A stretch of 64,000 nucleotides of DNA from an uncultured Tenacibaculum sp. (GTDB lineage: Bacteria > Bacteroidota > Bacteroidia > Flavobacteriales > Flavobacteriaceae), in NCBI RefSeq assembly GCF_947494125.1, contig NZ_CANLTU010000004.1:186001-250000 (forward strand). The letters run 5' to 3'. The notes under the pieces are model-generated. The model saw only the letters and a list, made by a program, of their open reading frames with translations, was not told the origin of the DNA and made no database searches. This document shows, piece by piece, positions 36,586 to 49,267 of the stretch. Numbering within the stretch: position 1 is the stretch's first letter; every line of letters begins with the position of its first letter. A program made the position numbers and the translations under genes.

Positions 36586-37461
36586 CTAATTTTTTACCCT
36601 ATTAATTAAATATTGTCCATAACCATTTTTCTTTAATGGTTCTGCTAACACTAATAATTCTTCTTTAGAAATATACCCCATTTCAAAAGCAATTTCCTCA
36701 ATACAAGCTATTTTTAACCCTTGTCTATTTTCTATTGCTTGAATATAGTTTGAAGCTTCTAACAGTGATTCATGAGTACCTGTGTCTAACCAAGCATATC
36801 CTCTCCCCATTAACTCCACTTTTAGATTACCTTTATCTAAGTAAGCTTGATTTATCGAAGTAATTTCTAACTCACCTCTATCACTTGGTTTCACCTTCTT
36901 AGCTATTCCTATAACCGAATTTGGATAAAAATATAAACCAACAACGGCATGGTTACTTTTTGGATTTTTGGGTTTTTCTTCAATACTCAATGCACTTCCT
37001 TCTTTATTAAAGTCTACAACCCCATAACGTTCTGGATCCTGCACATAATAACCAAAAACAGTAGCCATTTTTTCTTCTTCAACATTTCTCAGAGAGGATG
37101 CTAGTAATTTTGTAAATCCATGGCCATAAAAAATATTATCTCCTAATACCAAGCACACATCATCATTACCTATAAAATCTTCGCCTAAAATAAACGCTTG
37201 AGCAAGTCCATCTGGCGAGGGTTGCACCTTATATAAAAACTTCATTCCCAACTCCTCACCTGTTCCCAATAATTTAATGAAATTTGGTAAATCATCTGGT
37301 GTCGAAATTATCAATACTTCTTTAATACCTGCCAGCATTAATACTGACAAAGGGTAATAAATCATCGGTTTATCGTTAATAGGTAACAACTGTTTTGAAA
37401 CAGCCTTTGTTAATGGATACAACCTAGTTCCTGAGCCTCCCGCTAAAATAATTCCTTTCAT
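36586..37461 (-). CDS. rfbA: Glucose-1-phosphate thymidylyltransferase
   Basis: The 291-residue enzyme starts [20 protein letters not shown], then [19 protein letters not shown], the nucleotide- and sugar-phosphate-binding signature. It also has [32 protein letters not shown] and [16 protein letters not shown]. It makes dTDP-glucose from dTTP and glucose-1-phosphate, the first step toward dTDP-rhamnose. It lies two bases after rfbB in the rfbBACD order. Confidence 0.97.
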   Translation of the reverse strand: MKGIILAGGSGTRLYPLTKAVSKQLLPINDKPMIYYPLSVLMLAGIKEVLIISTPDDLPNFIKLLGTGEELGMKFLYKVQPSPDGLAQAFILGEDFIGNDDVCLVLGDNIFYGHGFTKLLASSLRNVEEEKMATVFGYYVQDPERYGVVDFNKEGSALSIEEKPKNPKSNHAVVGLYFYPNSVIGIAKKVKPSDRGELEITSINQAYLDKGNLKVELMGRGYAWLDTGTHESLLEASNYIQAIENRQGLKIACIEEIAFEMGYISKEELLVLAEPLKKNGYGQYLINRVKN

Positions 37462-37463
37462 AT

Positions 37464-38513
37464 TTACTTGTATTGTTTTTTATAATATTTTTCATACTCT
37501 CCACTTACAATACGCTTCATCCATCCTTCATTATCAAGGTACCAATCAATTGTCTTAGACAAACCTTCTTCAAAAGTAACGGAAGGCTTCCACCCCAACT
37601 CTTTACTTATTTTTGAAGCATCAATAGCATAGCGCAAGTCGTGCCCTGGACGATCTTTTACATAAGTAATTAGTTTTTCGCTTTCTCCTTTATCTCTTCC
37701 AAGTTTTTCATCCATCTGAAGGCATAATAATTTAATCAAGTTAATATTTTGCCATTCATTAAAACCGCCAATATTATACGTTTCTTCATTTTTTCCTTTG
37801 TGAAAAATCAAATCTATTGCAATGGCATGATCTACAACGTATAACCAATCACGTGTGTATTTACCATCTCCATAAACAGGTAATGCTTTATTCTTTATTA
37901 TATTATTAATAAACAATGGAATTAACTTTTCTGGAAATTGATTACCTCCATAATTATTTGAACAATTAGAAATCACATATGGTAATCCATATGTTTCTCC
38001 ATAAGCTCTTACAAAATGATCAGAACTTGCCTTACTAGCAGAATAAGGTGAATTAGGGTCATAAGAAGTTGTTTCAGTAAACAACCCAGTTTCTCCAAGT
38101 GTTCCGTATACTTCGTCAGTACTTATATGGTAAAACAATTTGTTTTCCCATTTATCTTGCCACAATTCTTTGAAAGCATTCAACAATACCATAGTTCCCA
38201 ATATATTAGTTTTCGCAAATGCCAATGGATCTGATATAGACCTATCCACATGAGATTCAGCGGCTAAATGTATAACACTATCAAATTTATACTTTCTAAA
38301 AAGTTTTCTTATAAAAACTTCATCAGTTATATCACCTTTAATAAAAGTGTAATTAGATCTATTTTCTATGTCTGTTAAGTTTTCTAAATTACCAGCATAC
38401 GTAAGCAAATCTATATTATAGACCTCATACTCATGGTATTTATTTACAATAAGTCGTACAACATGAGAACCTATAAAACCTGCTCCTCCTGTAATTAATA
38501 TTTTTTTACTCAT
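37464..38513 (-). CDS. rfbB: dTDP-glucose 4,6-dehydratase
   Basis: The 349-residue extended SDR has [45 protein letters not shown] (with the Thr-Asp-Glu of this dehydratase) and the Tyr-Lys pair in [32 protein letters not shown] and [16 protein letters not shown] follow. It makes dTDP-4-keto-6-deoxyglucose. It heads the rfbBACD block after a 170-base gap from wecB. Confidence 0.97.
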   Translation of the reverse strand: MSKKILITGGAGFIGSHVVRLIVNKYHEYEVYNIDLLTYAGNLENLTDIENRSNYTFIKGDITDEVFIRKLFRKYKFDSVIHLAAESHVDRSISDPLAFAKTNILGTMVLLNAFKELWQDKWENKLFYHISTDEVYGTLGETGLFTETTSYDPNSPYSASKASSDHFVRAYGETYGLPYVISNCSNNYGGNQFPEKLIPLFINNIIKNKALPVYGDGKYTRDWLYVVDHAIAIDLIFHKGKNEETYNIGGFNEWQNINLIKLLCLQMDEKLGRDKGESEKLITYVKDRPGHDLRYAIDASKISKELGWKPSVTFEEGLSKTIDWYLDNEGWMKRIVSGEYEKYYKKQYK

Positions 38514-38683
38514 ATTTAAATTATGATTTTATTTCACAGTAAACTATTACTATTTTCAAACATTATTCTTTAATTGAAAATACTAATATCGCCTGTAACT
38601 TAGATTATAACGTTTATATTTTTAATCTAACCTTATTTATACTCTATAGAATTTCAATACAATTTAGTATAGTCATTATTTTT

Positions 38684-39819
38684 TTACTTACTCATTTCTA
38701 ACCCTTTAATAAAGTTAACAATTTTAGCACAAGCTGTTCCATCTCCATAAGGATTATGTAACTTACTCATTGAAACATAATCTTCTTTATTATTCAATAA
38801 TTTCTGTGCTTCTGAAACTATTTTTTCTGTATTTGTACCAACTAATAAAACCGTACCAACTTCTACAGCTTCTGGTCTTTCTGTTGTGTTTCTCATTACC
38901 AAAACAGGTTTTCCCAAACTTGGTGCTTCTTCTTGCACACCACCACTATCAGTAATTATTAAATATGATTGATTCATTAACCACACAAAAGAAGGGTATG
39001 ATAATGGTGAAATTAATTTAATATTATTAACTCCGTCTAATAATTCATAAACAGGTCTTTGTACATTCGGATTTAAATGTACTGGGTAAATTATTTGAGC
39101 ATCAGGATTTTTTTCTGCTATCAGTTTTAATGCAGAGCAAATATTTACAAATCCTTGTCCATGATTTTCTCTCCTATGTCCAGTAACTAAAACCAACTTC
39201 TTAGAACTATTTACAACATCTTTTAGCATAGTAACTTCATTATCTGAATAAGAATCTGAAGTAACTTTATCTGAACTAAAATGTAATGCATCTATAACTG
39301 TATTACCAGTTATTAAAATATTTTCTTTTGAAATGTTTTCGTTTAATAAATTCTTTTCTGAAGTTGTTGTTGGAGAAAAATGATAATCACAAATACTTCC
39401 TGCTACACTTCTATTTACTTCTTCTGGAAAAGGTGAACGCTTATTAAATGTTCTTAAACCTGCTTCTACATGACAAACTTTTGCTCCTGAATAAAATGCA
39501 GCAATACTAGATGCCATTGTAGTTGTTGTATCTCCATGAACATATACATAATCTGGTTTAAATTCTTCAAGAATTGGTTTTAAACCTGTAATTATATCTG
39601 CTGTTAAGCCATATAAATTTTGATTCGGTTTCATCAAATTCATATCATAATCTGGAGTAATCTCAAAAAAATCTAAAACCTGATCTAACATTTCTCTATG
39701 CTGAGCCGTAATACAAACTTTCGTTTCAAACACATCAGAATTTTTAAAAAACTCCTTAACAAGAGGTGCCATTTTTATTGCTTCTGGTCTTGTACCAAAA
39801 ATTATTAAATTTTTCTTTT

Positions 39820-39823
<4 letters not shown>
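38684..39823 (-). CDS. wecB: UDP-N-acetylglucosamine 2-epimerase (non-hydrolysing)
   Basis: The 379-residue enzyme has IFGTRPEAIKMAPLVKEF, YVHGDTTTTMASSIAAFY, HVEAGLRTFNKRSPFPEE, VTGHRRENHG and SGGVQEEAPSLGKPVLVMRN with TTERPE. It interconverts UDP-GlcNAc and UDP-ManNAc in the cytoplasm. It overlaps the dehydrogenase gene upstream by four bases. Given the wbpA/wlbA-like genes in the same operon, a WbpI-like role on a uronic acid is an alternative, but the sequence looks like ordinary WecB. Confidence 0.93.
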
Positions 39824-43354
<3,531 letters not shown>

Positions 43355-43379
43355 CTCTTATACCTAATAAAATAGCTTA

Positions 43380-43387
43380 CGAAATTA
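43380..43387 (-). promoter_or_regulatory. -7-like box before the wbpA-like gene
   Basis: TAATTTCG on the minus strand is one base from TAnnTTTG and lies 25 bases before the ATG at 43354. The same box is present in the other repeat copy (46852-46859). There is no TTG at the ideal distance. Confidence 0.35.
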
Positions 43388-43412
43388 CAAAAAACATCAT
43401 AACAAAACATCA

Positions 43413-43459
43413 TATAACAAAAAGTCTTCATCTTTAAAAGATGAAGACTTTTTGTTATA
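43413..43459 (-). terminator. Terminator of the colitose module
   Basis: A 22-bp inverted repeat (43413-43434 with 43438-43459) has core AAGTCTTCATCTT and a 3-base loop, with T runs on both strands. It ends the gmd-colC-colD transcript on the minus strand. Confidence 0.88.
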
Positions 43460-43498
43460 ACGGAAAAGACTCCTCTTTTCTCTTTTCTTCTTTAACAA

Positions 43499-44659
43499 CT
43501 ATTTCAATACATCAAATAAATATTGAATTTCCTCCTTAATCAAAACTTGTTGATTACCTACAAACAAACCATTTTCATGTAAATATTTTGCATTCTTTAA
43601 TTCTTTATGAATTTCATAGTCGAAATATTTCATTACTTCATTTTGAGTAAAATCCCCAGTTACAATAGGCCTACACTCAATTTCTTTATCATACAATTTA
43701 TTAACTAAGTCCTTTCTATTTAAATCTGATTCTGGTTTTATTATTAATGAAAATCCAAACCAAGAACTTTTACTTATTTCTTTTTGTATTATAAAATCTT
43801 TATGATCTTTAAATAACTCAACAAAAAATCCCGCATTCATCCTTCTATTCTCTATAAAAGAAGGTAATTTTTTTAATTGCTCAACCCCTATTGCTCCACT
43901 CATTTCAAGTGGTCTAACATTATATCCTGGAAGCACAAACCTAAATGACTCCTCAAACCAATCATCACTTTTATTAGATACTAAATTCTTTTTTGGCAAG
44001 TTTCTAGTCCAACCGTGTGCTCTGATCGATAACAAAATATGATACAATTCTTCATCATCTGTCGTTACAAAACCACCTTCCATTGTAGCCATATGATGAG
44101 AGAAAAATGTTGAAAAAGTTCCCATAACCCCAAAAGTACCTGCCTGCTTATTTTTATAAGTAGCTCCCATTGATTCACAGTTATCCTCTATAAGAAAAAT
44201 ATCTTTATCTTTTATAAGGTCGTTAATTTTATCAAAATCATTTGGGTTACCTAAAAGATTTACTACCATTATCATTTTAGTAGTCTCTGATATTGCTTCT
44301 TCTAAAGCTTCTAAATCATAATTCAAAGTTTCTAAATCTATATCTACAAACTTTAACTTTAGACCATATTGCTGTAAAGGAAAATAAGTCGTAGACCATG
44401 ATACCGCTGGGACTATTACCTCATCTCCTCTTTTTAACTTAGGATTCTTAGTAAAAAAAAGTGCTGCTACAGCTAATAAATTTGCGGTAGACCCAGAACT
44501 CGTCATTACACAATATTTTGTCTCAAGAAAATTAGAAAAGTCTTCTTCGAATTTTTTTACACTATCTCCCATAGTATAAATATCCTTATCTATTACAGAT
44601 TGTATTGCTCCTAATTCTTTCTCATCCCATGTTGAAGATGCTAACTTATACTGCTTCAT
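43499..44659 (-). CDS. colD: GDP-4-keto-6-deoxymannose 3-dehydratase (ColD-like)
   Basis: The track begins at a TTG (44686); the ATG at 44659 (MKQYKLASSTWDEKELGAI) gives 386 residues, the length of ColD. It is a DegT-fold PLP enzyme with SSGSTANLLAVAAL and IEDNCESMGATYKNKQ. Where aminotransferases have the Schiff-base lysine (KxxT) it reads TFFSHHMATMEGG, with His188/His189 and no lysine. That substitution is the hallmark of ColD and related 3-dehydratases, which remove the C3 hydroxyl using PLP and glutamate. It follows a ColC/Fcl-like gene and gmd, completing the GDP-L-colitose route. RfbH is less likely because it is longer and needs an iron-sulphur site. Confidence 0.88.
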   Translation of the reverse strand: MKQYKLASSTWDEKELGAIQSVIDKDIYTMGDSVKKFEEDFSNFLETKYCVMTSSGSTANLLAVAALFFTKNPKLKRGDEVIVPAVSWSTTYFPLQQYGLKLKFVDIDLETLNYDLEALEEAISETTKMIMVVNLLGNPNDFDKINDLIKDKDIFLIEDNCESMGATYKNKQAGTFGVMGTFSTFFSHHMATMEGGFVTTDDEELYHILLSIRAHGWTRNLPKKNLVSNKSDDWFEESFRFVLPGYNVRPLEMSGAIGVEQLKKLPSFIENRRMNAGFFVELFKDHKDFIIQKEISKSSWFGFSLIIKPESDLNRKDLVNKLYDKEIECRPIVTGDFTQNEVMKYFDYEIHKELKNAKYLHENGLFVGNQQVLIKEEIQYLFDVLK

Positions 44660-45578
44660 TGAACTCTTCTTTTTTGTAATATTCAAATGTTTTTTTTAAC
44701 CCTTCTTTTAAAGTTGTTTTAAACTCCCAGCCAAACTCTTTTAATTTTGAATCATCTATCAACTTTTGCTTCATTCCTATTGGCTTTGTTAAGTCATGTA
44801 CAAATTGCCCTTTATACCCTATAGTCTCAGCAACTTCTTTGTAATATTCATTTATTGAATAATCATGACCTAGACCAACGTTAATATTTTGCGGCATTGA
44901 TTTAAATTTATCAATGGCGTAAAAAATAAAATCTGCTAAATCCTCAGCATACATAAACTCTCTCCTCGCTAAACCATCTCCCCAAATATCAATCTCTTCA
45001 GCCTTAGTTAACTTAGCATCATAAATTTTTCTAATAACAGCGGGTATCATATGAGAATTCTTAGGGCTAAATTTATCATATTTACCGTATAAATTACATG
45101 GAATTACTGTTTTATAGTTTTTTGTGTTATCTTCTTTCATTATATATTCACATAATCTAGCAGACATTACTTTTGCAATTGCATAACCTTCATTTGTTGG
45201 CTCTAATTCCCCTTTTAAAATAAGATCTTCTGATAGTGGATTTTTAGCATTTCTAGGATACATACATGAACTTCCTAAATTAAGCAGATTCTCTACTCCA
45301 TTATTTTTAGCAGCCATTATTATATTCCTGCCCATATCTATATTGTCCACTAAAAAACTTACTGGCTCCGCAATATTAGCTTGAATACCTCCTACTTTTC
45401 CAGCCGCATGAATAATAAAATCTGGTTTATTCTCTTTTATATAATTATATACTGAGTCGTAATTCAACAAGTTTAACTCTTTACTTGTTGGCGCTAAAAA
45501 TTGATGTTTCGAAGCTTCGGAATATTCTAAAATATTTCTTCCCACCATTCCTGACGCTCCAGTTAACAATATCTTCAT
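44646..45578 (-). CDS. colC: GDP-L-colitose synthase or GDP-L-fucose synthase (ColC/Fcl-like)
   Basis: The 310-residue SDR has KILLTGASGMVGRNILEY, IIHAAGKVGGIQANIAEP, NLGSSCMYPRNAKNPLSEDL and the Tyr-Lys pair in YAIAKVMSARLCEYIM. NLYGKYDKFSPKNSHMIPAV and GLARREFMYAEDLADFI follow. This family epimerises C5 (and C3 in fucose synthesis) and reduces C4 of GDP-4-keto-6-deoxy sugars. Sequence alone does not separate Fcl from ColC; the overlap by 14 bases with a ColD-type gene makes ColC the better call. It lies four bases after gmd. Confidence 0.85.
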   Translation of the reverse strand: MKILLTGASGMVGRNILEYSEASKHQFLAPTSKELNLLNYDSVYNYIKENKPDFIIHAAGKVGGIQANIAEPVSFLVDNIDMGRNIIMAAKNNGVENLLNLGSSCMYPRNAKNPLSEDLILKGELEPTNEGYAIAKVMSARLCEYIMKEDNTKNYKTVIPCNLYGKYDKFSPKNSHMIPAVIRKIYDAKLTKAEEIDIWGDGLARREFMYAEDLADFIFYAIDKFKSMPQNINVGLGHDYSINEYYKEVAETIGYKGQFVHDLTKPIGMKQKLIDDSKLKEFGWEFKTTLKEGLKKTFEYYKKEEFNEAV

Positions 45579-45581
45579 TCT

Positions 45582-46709
45582 CTATTCGAAATAATTATTA
45601 GTATAGTATCCTCCTTTTTTCAGGTATTGATCTTTTGTCATTAACTTCAAATCACTCTGCATCATATCTTTTATTAAATCCTGTAAATCATATTGCAATT
45701 CCCAACCTAACTTTGTTTTTGCTTTTGTAGGATCTCCTATTAATAAATCTACTTCTGTTGGTCTAAAATATTTAGGATCTACCGATAACACTTCTTTTCC
45801 TATTTCTATTTGATATTCTGGATTGTTACACGCTTTTACATAAGCCCTCTCTTCAACCCCAATTCCTTTAAACTCTAACTCTATTCCCGCTTCATTAAAA
45901 CTCATTTTAACAAAATCACGAACTGTTGTTGTTTTACCTGTTGCTATTACCCAATCTTCTGCCTCATCCGCTTGTAATATCATCCACATCATTCGCACAT
46001 AATCTTTAGCATGCCCCCAATCTCTCTGTGCATCTAAATTCCCTAAATAGAATTTATCTTGTAAACCTAATGCTATTCTTGATGTTGCTCTTGTTATTTT
46101 CCTTGTAACAAATGTCTCACCTCTTATTGGTGATTCATGATTAAATAAAATTCCGTTACATGCATACATCCCATATGCCTCTCTATAATTTACTGTTATC
46201 CAATACGCATACATTTTTGCTACTGCATATGGGCTTCTAGGATAAAAAGGTGTTGTTTCCGACTGTGGTACTTCTTGAACTTTCCCATAAAGCTCTGAAG
46301 TTGATGCCTGATAAATTCTTGTTTTCTTTTCCAAACCTAGTAATCTAACTGCATCTAAAATACGTAATGTTCCTAGACCATCCGCATTACCTGTATATTC
46401 TGGTATTTCAAAAGAGACATGAACATGACTCATTGCCGCCAGATTATAGATTTCATCTGGCTGAATTTCTTGTATTAAACGAATAATATTTGTACTATCT
46501 GTCATGTCCCCATAATGCAAAAAGAAATTTCTATCTTCTACATGAGGATCTTGATATAAATGATCTATTCTATCTGTATTAAACAAAGATGTTCTTCTTT
46601 TTAACCCATGAACTTCATACCCCTTTTTCAATAAAAACTCACTTAAGTAAGCCCCATCTTGTCCAGTTACACCAGTAATCAATGCTACTTTTTTAGTACT
46701 CATAATCAT
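45582..46709 (-). CDS. gmd: GDP-mannose 4,6-dehydratase
   Basis: The 375-residue SDR has [58 protein letters not shown] and [18 protein letters not shown]. The catalytic Tyr-Lys pair is in [15 protein letters not shown], and [19 protein letters not shown] follows. It converts GDP-D-mannose to GDP-4-keto-6-deoxy-D-mannose. A second possible ATG lies two codons downstream (46703, [11 protein letters not shown]). It is the first gene of the three-gene colitose module, about 130 bases downstream of repeat copy R. Confidence 0.97.
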   Translation of the reverse strand: MIMSTKKVALITGVTGQDGAYLSEFLLKKGYEVHGLKRRTSLFNTDRIDHLYQDPHVEDRNFFLHYGDMTDSTNIIRLIQEIQPDEIYNLAAMSHVHVSFEIPEYTGNADGLGTLRILDAVRLLGLEKKTRIYQASTSELYGKVQEVPQSETTPFYPRSPYAVAKMYAYWITVNYREAYGMYACNGILFNHESPIRGETFVTRKITRATSRIALGLQDKFYLGNLDAQRDWGHAKDYVRMMWMILQADEAEDWVIATGKTTTVRDFVKMSFNEAGIELEFKGIGVEERAYVKACNNPEYQIEIGKEVLSVDPKYFRPTEVDLLIGDPTKAKTKLGWELQYDLQDLIKDMMQSDLKLMTKDQYLKKGGYYTNNYFE

Positions 46710-46743
46710 TTTATTAAGTTAGGCAATTCTTCTTTTACCTATA

Positions 46744-46821
46744 TTATATTTTTAGACTTCTCGTTTTCCTCCTTTTCAAAATTAACAATGTATCAATATC
46801 ACTAAAATTGACTTCACTCAT
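46744..46821 (-). other. Possible 25-residue leader or relic ORF upstream of gmd
   Basis: ATG at 46821 opens MSEVNFSDIDTLLILKRRKT, then RSLKI and a stop, in the leader between repeat copy R and gmd. It contains the purine run AAAAGGAGGAAAACG. It may be a truncated gene start left by an insertion, a leader peptide or chance. No family is recognised. Confidence 0.22.
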
Positions 46822-46842
46822 TTTTAATTTCTCTCACCATAG

Positions 46843-46925
46843 AATAGCTTACGAAATTACAAAAAACATCATTAACAAAATATCCTAAAACAAAAAAGTC
46901 TTCATCTAAAAAGATGAAGACTTTT
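46843..46925. repeat. Direct repeat copy R (tRNA terminator plus promoter-like unit)
   Basis: The partner of 43371-43459: 30 identical bases, a slightly divergent middle, then the GTCTTCATCT hairpin. This copy directly abuts the 3' end of the tRNA-Val gene, so it is probably the ancestral one. A -7-like TAATTTCG lies at 46852-46859 on the minus strand. Confidence 0.9.
46894..46925 (-). terminator. tRNA-Val operon terminator
   Basis: A 14-bp perfect stem (46894-46907 with 46912-46925, AAAAGTCTTCATCT) with an AAAA loop on the plus strand. On the minus strand it starts at the tRNA 3' end and is followed by a T run. Confidence 0.88.
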
Positions 46926-47002
46926 GGTGGGCGCGAAGGGATTCGAACCCCTGACCCCTTGGGTGTAAACCAAGTGCTCTGAACCAACTGAGCTACGCGC
47001 CC
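46925..47002 (-). tRNA. tRNA-Val (anticodon TAC), CCA encoded
   Basis: On the minus strand the acceptor GGGCGCG (5') pairs with CGCGCCC (3'). The D stem GCTC/GAGC, the anticodon stem CTTGG/CCAAG around loop TTTACAC (anticodon TAC, valine GTA codons), and the T arm with TTCGAAT complete the cloverleaf. The discriminator A is followed by genomic CCA. It is the downstream copy of two. Confidence 0.95.
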
Positions 47003-47028
47003 TATTGCAATTAACTTCTTAAGAGTTG

Positions 47029-47103
47029 TGGGCGCGAAGGGATTCGAACCCCTGACCCCTTGGGTGTAAACCAAGTGCTCTGAACCAACTGAGCTACGCG
47101 CCC
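47029..47103 (-). tRNA. tRNA-Val (anticodon TAC), CCA not encoded
   Basis: The same mature sequence as the copy at 46925, with the anticodon loop TTTACAC. Here the discriminator A is followed by CAA rather than CCA, so the end must be added by nucleotidyltransferase. It is first in the two-tRNA transcript; the spacer is 26 bases. Confidence 0.95.
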
Positions 47104-47123
47104 TTAATTGCTAATTGCGGGTG

Positions 47124-47153
47124 CAAATATATAACTCTTTTAGATATCTGCAA
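47124..47153 (-). promoter_or_regulatory. Strong -33/-7 promoter of the tRNA-Val operon
   Basis: On the minus strand TTG (CAA at 47151-47153), exactly 19 bases of spacing, then TATATTTG (47124-47131). This matches the Bacteroidota TTG-N19-TAnnTTTG consensus in full. It ends about 20 bases before the first tRNA. Confidence 0.8.
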
Positions 47154-47173
47154 TGACTTTTTTTACTTTTTTT

Positions 47174-48382
47174 TTATAAAATTTCCGCTACGACAAACGT
47201 ACTCCCACCTACATAAATTACATCTTCTTTCTCTGATTGTGTTTTCGCTTTTTCAAGAGCTTGATTTACAGACTCAAAAACTTCTCCTTTTAAATTATAC
47301 CCCCTTGCTTGCTCTTGCAAAAATACTTCTGACATTCCTCTAGGAATATTTGGTTTGCAAAAATAATAAGTTGCTTTTTTAGGAAATAATGCTAATATTT
47401 CATTCAACTTCTTATCTGAAACCATCCCTAAAACAATATGCAATTTTCCATATTCCTCTTTTTTAAGTTGTCTTAATGTATAAATCAACCCCTCTTTATT
47501 ATGAGCTGTATCGCAAATTATTTTAGGTTTTTCTTGTAAAACTTGCCAACGTCCTTTTAAACTTGTGTTTTTTACTACTTTTAACAATCCTTTCTTTATA
47601 GCTTCATCAGAAACGACAAACTCTTTTAATTGTTGAACTGCTAAAACTGCTGTCTTAACATTTTTCAATTGATACTCTCCTAATAAATCAGTCTTAAATT
47701 TACTCTCTTCATCTGAAGCAAATAAAATTTCAGAATTACATTCTAATGCTTTATTTATAAAAACATGTTCAATGGACTCTTGCCTCTCACCAATAACTAC
47801 TGGAATTTTATCTTTTATTATCCCTGCTTTTTCAAATGCTACTTCTGGTAAAGTCTCTCCCAAAAACTGTGTATGATCTAATCCAATATTTGTTATTACC
47901 GACACTTCTGGCTCTATAATATTAGTGGAATCTAATCTTCCCCCTAAACCTACTTCAATAATAGCTATATCTACTTCTTCTTTTGCAAAATAGTCAAAAG
48001 CCATTCCTACTGTCATTTCAAAAAAAGATAACTTTTGCTCTTCTAAAAACCTCTTATTCTCAGTTACAAAATCAATAACACTATCTCTCGGAATTTCTTC
48101 TCCATTAATTCGAATACGCTCTGTAAAGTTTTTTAAATGTGGTGAAGTATATAATCCTACTTTATAGCCTGCCTCTTGCAGAATAGAAGCAATCATATGA
48201 CTTGTTGACCCCTTACCATTAGTTCCTCCTACATGAATAGTTTTAAACTTTTTCTCTGGACTTCCTAACTCTTTACTTAAAACTACAATATTTGTTAAAT
48301 CTTTTTTAAATGCTGTCTTGCCTTGACGTTGGTACATTGGCAATTGAGCAAACATCCAATTTAAAGTTTCTTGATATGTCAT
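47174..48382 (-). CDS. folC: Dihydrofolate/folylpolyglutamate synthase
   Basis: The 402-residue Mur-ligase-fold enzyme has the P-loop HVGGTNGKGSTSHMIASIL, GLYTSPHLKNFTERIRING, IIEVGLGGRLDSTNII and NIGLDHTQFLGETL. ICDTAHNKEGLIYTL follows. It adds glutamate to dihydropteroate and to folates. It is the last gene of the exbB-exbD-tonB-folC string, 64 bases after tonB. Confidence 0.95.
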   Translation of the reverse strand: MTYQETLNWMFAQLPMYQRQGKTAFKKDLTNIVVLSKELGSPEKKFKTIHVGGTNGKGSTSHMIASILQEAGYKVGLYTSPHLKNFTERIRINGEEIPRDSVIDFVTENKRFLEEQKLSFFEMTVGMAFDYFAKEEVDIAIIEVGLGGRLDSTNIIEPEVSVITNIGLDHTQFLGETLPEVAFEKAGIIKDKIPVVIGERQESIEHVFINKALECNSEILFASDEESKFKTDLLGEYQLKNVKTAVLAVQQLKEFVVSDEAIKKGLLKVVKNTSLKGRWQVLQEKPKIICDTAHNKEGLIYTLRQLKKEEYGKLHIVLGMVSDKKLNEILALFPKKATYYFCKPNIPRGMSEVFLQEQARGYNLKGEVFESVNQALEKAKTQSEKEDVIYVGGSTFVVAEIL

Positions 48383-48445
48383 ATTTATTTCTTACAACAT
48401 CTCTACTTCAATGTTTGAGATGATATTAATTATGATATAAGTTTA

Positions 48446-49264
48446 TTATTGTGACAAAGAAAATTTGTAGATTATTGTTCCTCTTTGTTTTGACGGTGCC
48501 TTACCATCTGCATTCCATTTTGTTCTTAAAGCTGCATCTTTTGCTGGTCTAAGTAAACAAGGTGCTGTATTTGTTGATCCTTTTACTCCTGGAACAGCTT
48601 TAATTACCTTTCCATTCTGATCTACCTCTATACTAACAACCACTGTTCCTTCTTCTTGACAATCTGGTTTTTTTATAGGCTTAGACAACGCCTTCCTTCC
48701 TGCTAAATTATAATTACCTCCTGAGCCACTTCCTGAATTTCCATAATATTTATTTGAATTTGGATCTCCATTTTCTTTTCCTTTTACCCCTGATTCATTA
48801 TCATCTCCTTCTCCTTTATCCCCTCCATCTTTTGATGTTCCATTTAACAAACTATTTAAAGCATCTGTTGTTTCTTTTGAAGGTTTTGGCTTTGGCTTTT
48901 CTTTTGGTTTTTCTTTCTTTTGAGTATCTTTTACTACTTCTTTTTTTTCTTCTACCTTTTCAATTACAGGCACATCTTTTGCTGACTCATCAGTAATTAC
49001 ATCCTCTTGAATTGTTTCTTGCGGTGTTACTTTTACTTCCTCAACAACTTCTTCTTGCTCTTCTGGTGCTGATTGTGTTTTTGTTTTTTCTACAGGCTCT
49101 CCACTCCCTACTTCTGAATTACCAAAATTAATTGCCAATCCATACTCAATTGGAGGGTCTAGATATTTCATTCCATAATTAAATATCCCTAACAATAAAA
49201 GTATCAAAATAACAGCTGTTATTACAGCTGACTTACGTTTATGTTGTGTATCTAAAACTGACAT
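48446..49264 (-). CDS. tonB: TonB-family energy transducer
   Basis: The 272-residue protein has one N-terminal membrane helix (AVITAVILILLLLGIFNYGM, about 14-33). A long periplasmic spacer rich in Glu, Lys and Pro (KKEKPKEKPKPKPSKETTDA) leads into a Gly/Asn-rich stretch. The short C-terminal TonB-like domain has QEEGTVVVSIEVDQNGKVIK. It links the ExbB-ExbD proton channel to outer-membrane receptors. It lies four bases after exbD. Confidence 0.92.
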   Translation of the reverse strand: MSVLDTQHKRKSAVITAVILILLLLGIFNYGMKYLDPPIEYGLAINFGNSEVGSGEPVEKTKTQSAPEEQEEVVEEVKVTPQETIQEDVITDESAKDVPVIEKVEEKKEVVKDTQKKEKPKEKPKPKPSKETTDALNSLLNGTSKDGGDKGEGDDNESGVKGKENGDPNSNKYYGNSGSGSGGNYNLAGRKALSKPIKKPDCQEEGTVVVSIEVDQNGKVIKAVPGVKGSTNTAPCLLRPAKDAALRTKWNADGKAPSKQRGTIIYKFSLSQ

Positions 49265-49267
49265 TAT

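Larger units (their letters stand above)
43371..43459. repeat. Direct repeat copy L (terminator plus promoter-like unit)
   Basis: The first 30 bases (AATAGCTTACGAAATTAC...) are identical to 46843-46872, and similarity continues through a second block containing the GTCTTCATCT hairpin. The whole unit of about 85 bases is in the same orientation in both places. It separates colD from the wbpA-like gene. Confidence 0.9.

Noticed and set aside
43499-44659. RfbH (CDP-4-keto-6-deoxyglucose 3-dehydrase) as identity of the His-containing DegT protein
   Set aside because: RfbH is longer and has cysteines for an iron-sulphur cluster; the neighbours here are GDP-sugar genes, not CDP-sugar genes.
46814-47074. 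86-codon minus-strand ORF in the track
   Set aside because: It runs through both tRNA-Val genes and their terminator; the repeated GVRIPSRPP-type sequence is tRNA read as protein.
48754-48996. Leucine-rich plus-strand ORF
   Set aside because: It is the antisense of the Glu/Lys/Pro-rich TonB spacer, which automatically gives leucine and phenylalanine codons.
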